Source: an uncultured Clostridia bacterium
GTDB lineage: Bacteria; Bacillota; Clostridia; Christensenellales; Pumilibacteraceae
DNA length: 5,979 nt
Direction: 5' to 3'
NCBI GenBank assembly: GCA_947589145.1
Contig: CANQCB010000080.1
Location: 1 to 5,979, forward strand
Numbering within the stretch: the first letter of the stretch is position 1; each line of letters begins with the position of its first letter. The notes below the pieces were generated by a model. It had not been told where the DNA came from. It did not search any database and saw only the letters and a program-made list of their open reading frames with translations. The position numbers and the translations under genes are program-made. Positions 1 through 5,156 of this stretch are shown piece after piece.

Positions 1-495
1 GGAGTGTGCCTCGACCCGCGGATAGGCGAGGGGTATAACAATCCCTCCTTCGGCTACGGCGGTTATTGCCTGCCCAAGGACACCAAACAACTGCTTGTGA
101 ACTATAAGGACGTGCCCGCAAACCTCATTAAGGCGATAGTGGAGAGCAACCGCACCCGCAAACAGTTCATTGCCGATCGGGTTATGGAGCGCGCCCGCGA
201 GTCGGGCAAAAAGCGCGTCCTCGTCGGCGTGTACAGACTGACCATGAAGGCGAATTCGGACAACTTCCGACACAGCGCGGTGCAGGGCGTTATGAAACGC
301 CTCGAAAGTAGCGGCGCGGACATTCTCATATACGAACCGACCGCCAAGGATAAAGAACACTTCGGTCACCCCATAACCCACGACCTCGCCGAGTTCAAGC
401 GCAACTGCGACATAATCATAGCCAACCGAATAAGTTCGGAACTTGATGACGTGATGGGGAAGGTGTATACGAGAGATTTATTCAATAAAGACTGA
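1..495 (+). CDS. ugd: UDP-glucose 6-dehydrogenase, C-terminal fragment (5' end outside window)
   Basis: Enzymes of this family oxidise UDP-glucose to UDP-glucuronate with two NAD+, in the cytoplasm, supplying precursors for capsule and other surface polysaccharides. The reading frame is open from base 1, so the gene starts upstream; the GTG at 4 is an internal valine, not a start. About 164 residues remain, of the roughly 390 usual in Firmicutes. The fragment begins in the substrate-binding middle domain with DPRIG, then FGYGGYCLPKDTKQ. Its cysteine (codon 67-69) is the catalytic thiol that forms the thioester intermediate. Next come the helix stretch NLIKAIVESNRTRK and the C-terminal UDP-binding domain with VGVYRLTMK, SDNFR and IIYEPT-like ILIYEPT, ending in KVYTRDLF. 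The N-terminal Rossmann domain is missing only because of the window edge. No clear intrinsic terminator follows the TGA at 493-495. Family assignment is very secure. Confidence 0.96.
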   Translation, partial: GVCLDPRIGEGYNNPSFGYGGYCLPKDTKQLLVNYKDVPANLIKAIVESNRTRKQFIADRVMERARESGKKRVLVGVYRLTMKANSDNFRHSAVQGVMKRLESSGADILIYEPTAKDKEHFGHPITHDLAEFKRNCDIIIANRISSELDDVMGKVYTRDLFNKD

Positions 496-501
496 CGTGT
501 A

Positions 502-543
502 GGGGACGGCGTATAAGCGGCGCTTCTGCGGGGACGGCGTATA
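502..543. repeat. Two 14-bp direct repeats (GGGGACGGCGTATA), period 28 bp
   Basis: GGGGACGGCGTATA occurs at 502-515 and again, unchanged, at 530-543, just downstream of the ugd stop codon. A small palindrome, AAGCG-G-CGCTT (515-525), lies between them. The inner ten bases, GGACGGCGTA, also occur on the minus strand at 648-657 and 870-879, inside the larger repeat units, so these copies are in opposite orientation to the array that follows. Function unknown. Confidence 0.8.
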
Positions 544-580
544 GGCACGGTGATACGGGTGCACCGACGTTCACTTCTGC

Positions 581-660
581 TCGGTCATTTACGTTTTAAG
601 TAAACTCCCTCGCGAAGCTCCGTCTCCCACCCGTCTGACCGCACCTCTACGCCGTCCTGT
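581..660 (-). repeat. Interspersed repeat, copy 1
   Basis: This is the first of three related units in the 496-1053 non-genic stretch. It opens (plus strand) with TCGGTCATTTACG and TTTAAGTAAACTCCC (595-609). It ends with a 38-bp block at 623-660, running from TCTCCCACCCGTCTG to GCCGTCCTGT, which is identical to 845-882 in copy 3. Orientation is given as minus because that strand reads as an open frame in all copies (QDGVEVRSDGWE here). The plus strand shows no codon-like structure. Compared with copy 2, one extra base in the A run near 598 shifts that frame into a TGA at 585-587. Confidence 0.85.
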
Positions 661-704
661 TGCTTAGTTTAAGAGCGATTGATGCGAGCCGAGAACATTA
701 TTGT

Positions 705-800
705 TCGGTCACTTACGTTTAAGTAAGCTCCCTCACATAATAACCTCTCTCGCACGTCTGAGCGGCACTCTGTGACTTCCACGGATTGGCGAATGTCGGG
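705..800 (-). repeat. Interspersed repeat, copy 2 (diverged)
   Basis: The left part matches copy 1 closely: TCGGTCACTTACG and TTTAAGTAAGCTCCC (718-732). The part corresponding to the 38-bp core is diverged but still alignable (CACGTCTGAGCGGCAC against CACCCGTCTGACCGCAC). The right end, TTGGCGAATGTCGGG (786-800), has a counterpart at 886-900 after copy 3. The minus-strand frame reads VEVTECRSDVRE then CEGAYLN, in the same phase as copies 1 and 3. Confidence 0.75.
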
Positions 801-816
801 CTTATAAATAAGATTT

Positions 817-900
817 ATTTTAAGTAAGCTCCCGTCGGGGTCTCTCTCCCACCCGTCTGACCGCACCTCTACGCCGTCCTGTGGGTTGGTTCGTGTCGGG
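817..900 (-). repeat. Interspersed repeat, copy 3
   Basis: This unit contains TTTAAGTAAGCTCCC (819-833), the 38-bp core (845-882) identical to that of copy 1, and TTGGTTCGTGTCGGG (886-900), which matches the end of copy 2. The cores of copies 1 and 3 are 222 bp apart, a multiple of three. On the minus strand this copy reads QDGVEVRSDGWERDPDGSLL. An uninterrupted minus-strand frame extends from 959 down to a TAA at 669-671, through copies 3 and 2. It lacks a convincing start or ribosome binding site, so it is annotated as repeat rather than gene. Confidence 0.83.
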
Positions 901-925
901 TTTGTGCAAGAGATTTTATATAATA

Positions 926-955
926 ATCCCTCGGGCTGACGGCAGCCCGTGGGAT
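926..955. other. Strong GC-rich hairpin upstream of the operon promoter
   Basis: ATCCC-T-CGGGCTG (926-938), loop ACGG (939-942), then CAGCCCG-T-GGGAT (943-955). The stem is 7 bp plus 5 bp separated by a single T/T mismatch. On the plus strand it is followed by CGTCTTACTTACTACT, which is not a clean T tract. On the minus strand it is followed by TTATTATATAAAATC, also imperfect. It could be a weak intrinsic terminator insulating the downstream promoter from ugd, or the end of the repeat array. Terminator function is not established. Confidence 0.7.
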
Positions 956-980
956 CGTCTTACTTACTACTATGTTCGCC

Positions 981-1000
981 GATTGTTTATAAAACAAATC
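981..1000. promoter_or_regulatory. Imperfect inverted repeat abutting the -35 box (possible operator)
   Basis: GATTGTTT (981-988), spacer ATA, then AAACAAATC (992-1000) form an inverted repeat with one bulged A. It ends directly at the -35 hexamer that starts at 1001. The position suits an operator for a repressor or activator. AT-rich sequence can produce such arms by chance, and no known regulator consensus is recognised. Confidence 0.35.
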
Positions 1001-1036
1001 TTGACATTAAAACATATCATTGCTATAATATAGAGT
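1001..1036 (+). promoter_or_regulatory. Consensus sigma-A promoter with extended -10
   Basis: The -35 is TTGACA (1001-1006), the spacer is 17 bp, and the -10 is TATAAT (1024-1029), preceded by TG-C (1021-1023), which makes an extended -10. Both hexamers are perfect matches. Transcription should start near 1036, giving a leader of only about 18 nt before the ATG at 1054, with GGAGG at 1044-1048. Such a leader leaves no room for a riboswitch. This promoter probably drives the genes from 1054 to 4624. Confidence 0.92.
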
Positions 1037-1053
1037 AGACATCGGAGGCGAAT

Positions 1054-2178
1054 ATGTCGGAAATAGAAAAATATACGGTGGACGGCATGGAGCCGGTTTA
1101 CGAACTTGCGCGTAAATGCGACGAGTTGAAAGACGTTAAATTTATTATGGCAGACGCCAAATTGCGCGAATTGCTTATTTGCATTGCAACGTCCGTCGTG
1201 CTGAAAAAAACGGTTGCGGACGCGGCAAAAGGCTTCGATATGCGTAAGACTTTCGGCGAGTCCATCATAAAGGCGGGGAAGCGTTACTCTCTGCTTTTGC
1301 CCATGCGAAAGAATGATATAATCGCTTATACCGTTCATCTCCTGCGCGCGTTCGACGTGGGAACTGCGTCGCTTCAAGACTTCCTGGACGAATATTTTTT
1401 CTCGGAAAACGGCATAAATTTTTCCTTTTTACTCTTTGTCAGAACGGTGATCCTTCCCTTCAAAGAGGCGGTTTTATCGCGCTCAAACGAAATTTACGCG
1501 AGCGCGTCCGAAAATACGCCCGTTAAAACGGCAAACAACGAGCATTTGAACGAAAGCGACGCGGCAAAACGGTACGCTCGGTTTTTCGGAGACGACGCGT
1601 CCGACGTAACCGAAAACGTCGAGGAGTCCGTCGCCGAAGCCAAAGCAGCAGAACCCGTCGAGGTCGAAACGAAGCCCGTTGTCGAATATGAGGAGTCCGC
1701 CGAAACCGAAACGAAGCCGGTCGAGGACGAAGAGGAGTCCGTTGAAGAGCCCGTTTCGATCGCCGAGGACAAAGAGCCCGTCTCGGAGCCCGACGCGAAG
1801 TCCGAAACCGTCGGATCCGCCGCCGAAGAAATCCCCGAAATATATGAAAGCGCGGCGATCGCGGAAGATACCGAAACAAGCGAAAAGGCGGACGAGCAGG
1901 GTGAAAAAATTCCCGAAGCCGAGGTTGACGCCATTGTCGCAAAGATTGCGTCGGTATACAATTCGGCAGCGAAAAGCGGCGGTATGACGGCAAGCGCACT
2001 CGGCGTTTTATACAAGGCCGCAAGCGCGCTTTCGAATTGCGTCGCAATGCGCGACCCGCTGAAAGCAATAGACGAATTGAATAATTTTACAAATATCAGC
2101 CGCAGTTTGGGAGTATCCGAAGCGGCTTCGGAAAATCTCGCCGAGCTGTATCATGACATTAACGAATATTGCAAGTAA
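1054..2178 (+). CDS. Unrecognised 374-aa protein with an acidic linker between two helical domains
   Basis: I do not recognise a family. The ATG start is well supported by GGAGG (1044-1048) five bases upstream and the promoter just before it. Three parts are visible. Residues 1-150 look globular and mostly helical, with hydrophobic stretches (LLICIATSVVL, FSFLLFVRTVILPF) that are short for membrane spans. Residues about 165-290 are low-complexity and strongly acidic, rich in Glu, Pro, Val, Ala and Ser, with a duplicated ETKPV...EESxE element. Residues about 290-374 form a second predicted helical domain (VDAIVAKIASVYNSA to ELYHDINEYCK). No signal peptide is seen, so a cytoplasmic location is likely. 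The acidic stretch resembles a disordered tether holding two domains apart. It is the first gene of a probable operon with the kinase at 2216 and the lipoprotein at 3044. A scaffold or adaptor role is only a guess. Confidence 0.88.
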   Translation: MSEIEKYTVDGMEPVYELARKCDELKDVKFIMADAKLRELLICIATSVVLKKTVADAAKGFDMRKTFGESIIKAGKRYSLLLPMRKNDIIAYTVHLLRAFDVGTASLQDFLDEYFFSENGINFSFLLFVRTVILPFKEAVLSRSNEIYASASENTPVKTANNEHLNESDAAKRYARFFGDDASDVTENVEESVAEAKAAEPVEVETKPVVEYEESAETETKPVEDEEESVEEPVSIAEDKEPVSEPDAKSETVGSAAEEIPEIYESAAIAEDTETSEKADEQGEKIPEAEVDAIVAKIASVYNSAAKSGGMTASALGVLYKAASALSNCVAMRDPLKAIDELNNFTNISRSLGVSEAASENLAELYHDINEYCK

Positions 2179-2215
2179 GAAACGCTCGCGCGGCAAGAAC
2201 AAGGAAAGGTGAAAT

Positions 2216-3028
2216 ATGATAGAAATAGTGGGAAAAATCGGGTCGATGGCGCTTATCGACGAAAAACACCGCGATATAGATTATAATAAATTCGCCATGA
2301 TAGGGCATTGGCTCAGACCGGGCACGGTGTGGGTGACTTCGGGCGCGGTGGAAATAGGCAGGCTTGACTATATACGCAGGCACGGCTGCGAATTGGTCGG
2401 GAGCGGCGAAGAAATCAAAGCCGACTATTCTTCCCAAGGTCAGGCAATACTAATGGAGACGTACCGCCGCTTTATAGACGCGCGCTATTCCGTCCGCCAA
2501 GTCCTCGTCGAGCACGACCACTTCAACAACGAGGTCAGCCGCGCGCATATATTGTCTTTGCTCAGCCGCGCGACCGAGCAGTGCGCGATCCCGATCATAA
2601 ATTACAACGACGCCGTGGCGGTCGAGGAACTGCGCAAAATGGAGATCTCCGCCCTCGAAGAAGCGGGCAAGTCGCACGTCGAACTTGTGGATAACGACGA
2701 GACGGCGGCGCAAATAGCCTTGCTTACGGGCGCAAAGACCCTGCTCATTCTTACCAAACTCGACGGCGTATATCGCGACATAAACGACCCTTCTTCGCTC
2801 ATAACCGAGATTACGGGGAGCAAGGAAGAGGTGCTTAATAAAATCGAAGAGTACAAGAACGGCTGTCGCGGAGCAAGCCGAAAGGGAGCGAACGGCGCAT
2901 TTGCCAAACTCGAATATATCAAACCTTGCGTAAAAGCCGGGGTGGAAGTAATTATAGCCGGCGCGCGACACGATATTAAAAACGTCCTCTCGGGCGAATC
3001 GCCCCGAACCTATATAAAGGGCGTTTAG
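2216..3028 (+). CDS. Glutamate-5-kinase-like amino acid kinase, no PUA domain
   Basis: A 270-residue protein of the amino acid kinase fold (AA_kinase family), closest in motifs to glutamate 5-kinase (ProB), which phosphorylates the gamma-carboxyl of glutamate in proline synthesis. Visible motifs are the N-terminal nucleotide site GKIGS (residues 6-10), VTSGAVEIGR (40-49), IPIINYNDAV (125-134), the DND acid cluster (159-161), ILTKLDGVY and a C-terminal AKLE with Lys231. The length fits the short form without the PUA domain. Differences from typical ProB are VDND instead of GDND, GANGAF where GTGGM is usual, and an insertion of about ten residues before DND. No proA lies beside it, so a substrate other than glutamate is possible. 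The ATG is preceded by AAAGGTG (2205-2211). It follows the previous gene by 37 bp and precedes the lipoprotein by 15 bp, with no terminator in either gap, so it is probably co-transcribed. Fold assignment is secure; exact substrate is not. Confidence 0.88.
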   Translation: MIEIVGKIGSMALIDEKHRDIDYNKFAMIGHWLRPGTVWVTSGAVEIGRLDYIRRHGCELVGSGEEIKADYSSQGQAILMETYRRFIDARYSVRQVLVEHDHFNNEVSRAHILSLLSRATEQCAIPIINYNDAVAVEELRKMEISALEEAGKSHVELVDNDETAAQIALLTGAKTLLILTKLDGVYRDINDPSSLITEITGSKEEVLNKIEEYKNGCRGASRKGANGAFAKLEYIKPCVKAGVEVIIAGARHDIKNVLSGESPRTYIKGV

Positions 3029-3043
3029 CATAATTATTGAAAA

Positions 3044-4624
3044 GTGAGTAAAAAAATAAAAATCTCAATAATTTTCGTTGCTCTTTTGTCGTTGCCTTTC
3101 GTCCTCGGCGGCTGTTCTGTCGAGGGGCTTTCTGTCGGGGGTCTTTCCGGTTGCAGCGCCGAATATACTATAACGTATGTGCTGAATGCCGATGACGCCG
3201 TTTTCGAAGAGAACGAAGAGAATCCGACCGTTTACTATTCGGACGAGGCAAAATATCTTTATTCGCCCAAACGCGAGGGATACGTTTTCCGCGGTTGGTA
3301 CGCGGAAGAGGATTTTTCGGGCTGGGTATGGAATAATATCCCGAAAGGAACGACGGGAAACCTCACGCTTTACGCAAAATGGGGCAGAGAAGGAGAGGCG
3401 GTTTATTGGGAAGGTTTCGTCCCTTATCTCGAAAAGTTCGACGACGCAAGCGGGACTATGTCTGTCAACAGCCGCGACGAACTTGCCGCATACCTCGAAT
3501 ATATTCAATATTATTACGTTATAAAAAACGAGAACGACGTCAGGATCAGGCTGAATTACGACTATAAATCGGATGATCCGAATGCGACTCCGCTTGACGA
3601 AATAAACGACGTGTTCGAAACGCTGTCGTTCAGCTCTTATGTGGGACTGAGGTGGCTGAGTTACGAGATTAGCTCCACTCAAAGATTGGGGATCATGTAT
3701 GAGTCGCTGATCGGCACCGAGGCAAGCAAACAATCGACTACTCGGGACAATTTTACGCAAATATCGCCGTATCTGTATGAGGAAGAGGGCGCGCCGCACG
3801 AATTTGCCATAGACGGGACGGAAACCACGCTCGAATGCACTACGAGCAACCAGCTCTTTTATGCGGCGCAAGTCGGCGTCAGACCCGTTCCCACGGAGGG
3901 TTCGGACGCGGAACGAATGTATGAGGCGGCGCGGCAAACGCTCGCGCAAGTCGTCGCCGACGACATGACCGACGTCGAAAAAGTGGTTGCGATATTCGAG
4001 TGGCTCGTTATGAACGTCACTTATGACCAAGACGTGCTGCAATATTCCCAAGATATCGAAAAGGCCGCGCAGTATGACGCGTTCTATCTCGAGGGCGTGT
4101 TCGACTCGGGTCGGGCGGTGTGCGACGGTATATCCAAAGCAATGACGCTCATGTGCCGCATAGAGGGTATTCCCTGCGTGCGCGTGACGGGTGCGGGGCA
4201 CGCCTGGAACAAGGTATTTTTGGACGGAAGTTGGTATATCGCGGACGCTACTTTCGGCGATACGATCATAGCGTTGGGCAGAACGGAATATTCGTTTATG
4301 AATCGCGAATATCTGTTGACGTCGGAAAGCGCTGCCGAAGAATACGGTATGGGCGATAATTATAACGACGATATCTACGAGGCTTCGGTCGATTACGGCT
4401 ATTATGACAAAACGACGTTTGTATATGACAACGAGACCTACGACTTCGTGATAAATTCCAGAGAGGAATACAGCGCGCTTTATAATTGGGCGCGAGATCT
4501 GAACGAGACTTTCGACGGCGCGATATACTCGGTGGACTTCTATATCGACAACGTTAATTGGGTCTCGCGCGGAAATGTAAGGGCTGTCGACGGTAATTAC
4601 GTCACGATTTTCTTTAACGCGTAA
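3044..4624 (+). CDS. Lipoprotein with InlB B-repeat and transglutaminase-like domain
   Basis: A 526-residue surface protein. An N-terminal signal peptide (KK, hydrophobic core IIFVALLSLPFVL) ends in lipobox LGG-C at Cys24, so it should be lipid-anchored outside the membrane. Residues 41-113 match the InlB B-repeat (Listeria-Bacteroides repeat), ending with the typical GYVFRGWY and LTLYAKW. Residues about 320-410 are a transglutaminase-like cysteine-peptidase-fold domain with an intact triad: Cys360 (AVCDGISKA), His386 (GHAWNKV) and Asp401 (YIADATFGD). Active enzymes of this superfamily cleave or cross-link peptide or isopeptide bonds; the substrate here is unknown. Two NSR(D/E)E modules flank the central part (from residues 142 and 471). 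The GTG start is the only reasonable one: a TGA lies at 3038-3040 and the signal peptide begins at once. The ribosome site is poor (TTGAAAAG), suggesting coupling to the kinase gene 15 bp upstream. Confidence 0.93.
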   Translation: MSKKIKISIIFVALLSLPFVLGGCSVEGLSVGGLSGCSAEYTITYVLNADDAVFEENEENPTVYYSDEAKYLYSPKREGYVFRGWYAEEDFSGWVWNNIPKGTTGNLTLYAKWGREGEAVYWEGFVPYLEKFDDASGTMSVNSRDELAAYLEYIQYYYVIKNENDVRIRLNYDYKSDDPNATPLDEINDVFETLSFSSYVGLRWLSYEISSTQRLGIMYESLIGTEASKQSTTRDNFTQISPYLYEEEGAPHEFAIDGTETTLECTTSNQLFYAAQVGVRPVPTEGSDAERMYEAARQTLAQVVADDMTDVEKVVAIFEWLVMNVTYDQDVLQYSQDIEKAAQYDAFYLEGVFDSGRAVCDGISKAMTLMCRIEGIPCVRVTGAGHAWNKVFLDGSWYIADATFGDTIIALGRTEYSFMNREYLLTSESAAEEYGMGDNYNDDIYEASVDYGYYDKTTFVYDNETYDFVINSREEYSALYNWARDLNETFDGAIYSVDFYIDNVNWVSRGNVRAVDGNYVTIFFNA

Positions 4625-4660
4625 AAATTCCGTAAAGTATTTCTAACGGACGAATAAAAA

Positions 4661-4706
4661 CCTCCTTCGGGAACATAATAATAATGATATACTTTTATCC
4701 CGGAGG
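4661..4706 (+). promoter_or_regulatory. Inverted repeat covering the ribosome binding site of the DUF1540 gene
   Basis: CCTCC (4661-4665) and GGGA (4669-4672), separated by three bases, can pair with TCCC (4698-4701) and GGAGG (4702-4706). The stem would be 4 + 5 bp with a 25-nt AT-rich loop and would hide the Shine-Dalgarno sequence of the ATG at 4712. It can act only on transcripts starting upstream of 4661, such as read-through from the lipoprotein gene. RNA starting at the local -10 would lack the left arm. Confidence 0.45.
4685..4693 (+). promoter_or_regulatory. Possible extended -10 promoter for the DUF1540 gene
   Basis: TG-A-TATACT (4685-4693) matches an extended -10 element, with transcription starting near 4700. 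No recognisable -35 lies 16-18 bp upstream (CTTCGG region). The result would be a leader of about 12 nt containing GGAGG (4702-4706). Support is moderate because the loop is AT-rich. Confidence 0.4.
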
Positions 4707-4711
4707 AAAAT

Positions 4712-5011
4712 ATGAAAGACTTAAAATGCGGTCTGAAAGAATGCAAATATAACAAAGGTTATTGCTGTTGCAGTAAGGAAATTCATGTGAGCGGCGGAAC
4801 TGCTTGCACGACATATTCGCCCGACGAGGCGAAACGCCGCATACAGTTCGAGGCGGCAAGCGACTTTATTCCCGCGAATTACAGCGTGGACACCAACGTT
4901 CACTGCGCCGCCGATTGCATTTACAACGAAGGCGGCAAATGCCTGTCCTCGGGCATAACGGTAATGACCCGCGACCGTTCCGCTTCCTGTCTGACTTTCG
5001 TCAAAGACTGA
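4712..5011 (+). CDS. Tandem DUF1540 cysteine-rich protein
   Basis: A 99-residue protein made of two copies of the DUF1540 motif, a small cysteine-rich, presumably metal-binding module common in Clostridia and of unknown function. Copy 1 spans residues 6-35: C6, C11 followed by KYN, C18-C20, IHV, then C32 followed by TTY. Copy 2 spans residues 65-96: C65, C69 followed by IYN, C77, ITV, then C93 followed by LTF. Each copy therefore has four matching cysteine positions, and copy 1 adds two cysteines in a CCC run. A linker of about 30 residues separates them. There is no signal peptide, so it is probably cytoplasmic. The ATG has a very strong GGAGG five bases upstream. A strong terminator follows the stop codon by 16 bp, so this gene ends the plus-strand cluster. 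Zinc or iron binding is inferred from cysteine spacing only. Confidence 0.93.
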   Translation: MKDLKCGLKECKYNKGYCCCSKEIHVSGGTACTTYSPDEAKRRIQFEAASDFIPANYSVDTNVHCAADCIYNEGGKCLSSGITVMTRDRSASCLTFVKD

Positions 5012-5027
5012 AATTAAATTCGAATAA

Positions 5028-5060
5028 AATCAAGCCCGAGCATGTCGCTCGGGCTTGATT
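5028..5060. terminator. Strong intrinsic terminator, possibly bidirectional
   Basis: A perfect 14-bp stem, AATCAAGCCCGAGC (5028-5041) with GCTCGGGCTTGATT (5047-5060), closes a 5-nt loop ATGTC. On the plus strand it runs into TTTGTATT after the DUF1540 gene. On the minus strand it is followed by TTTATTCG. It sits between convergent genes ending at 5011 (+) and 5157 (-), so it can serve both. Confidence 0.93.
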
Positions 5061-5092
5061 TGTATTAAATATAAATATTAAACGCAAAAAGT

Positions 5093-5146
5093 TTCGATAT
5101 GAAAATGAGGGGGCAGGGCTTCGATGTAAAAATGAGGGGCGGGGCA
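5093..5146. repeat. Two-copy 27-bp tandem repeat in the convergent intergenic gap
   Basis: Units 5093-5119 and 5120-5146 both begin TTCGAT and share the form (G/A)AAAATGAGGGG followed by a G/C-rich tail. They differ at a handful of positions. The array lies just beyond the stop codon of the minus-strand gene and before the terminator. It probably arose by slippage or duplication; no function is evident. Confidence 0.75.
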
Positions 5147-5156
5147 GAGTCGGCGG

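Noticed and set aside
669..866. Minus-strand 65-codon frame as a real small gene
   Set aside because: It is made of repeat copies 3 and 2, starts at an arbitrary GTG inside the repeat core without a ribosome site, and its frame is broken relative to copy 1. It is kept as a repeat and discussed as a possible coding relic.
581..900. CRISPR array
   Set aside because: There are only three units of unequal spacing (123 and 101 bp) and unequal length, similarity extends through the would-be spacers, and no cas gene is present.
1036..1053. Riboswitch or attenuator before the operon
   Set aside because: The leader predicted from the consensus promoter is about 18 nt, too short for any such structure.
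1494..2068. Long minus-strand open frames (173 and 181 codons) and a plus-strand frame of 102 codons inside the unknown gene
   Set aside because: They lie opposite or across the acidic low-complexity linker, whose biased codons avoid stops in other frames. Their products are Ser/Ala-, Arg- or Lys/Pro-rich low-complexity strings without a start signal.
2450..3031. Minus-strand open frames of 193 and 106 codons opposite the kinase gene
   Set aside because: They are shadows of a gene with clear amino acid kinase motifs; no independent evidence of coding.
3065..4201. Minus-strand open frame of 378 codons opposite the lipoprotein gene
   Set aside because: The plus-strand product has a signal peptide, lipobox, InlB repeat and catalytic triad. 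The antisense product shows no family motif and no ribosome site.
4629..4650. Terminator after the lipoprotein gene (TCCGT/ACGGA)
   Set aside because: The stem is only five base pairs with a 12-nt loop and no T tract, which is too weak to call.
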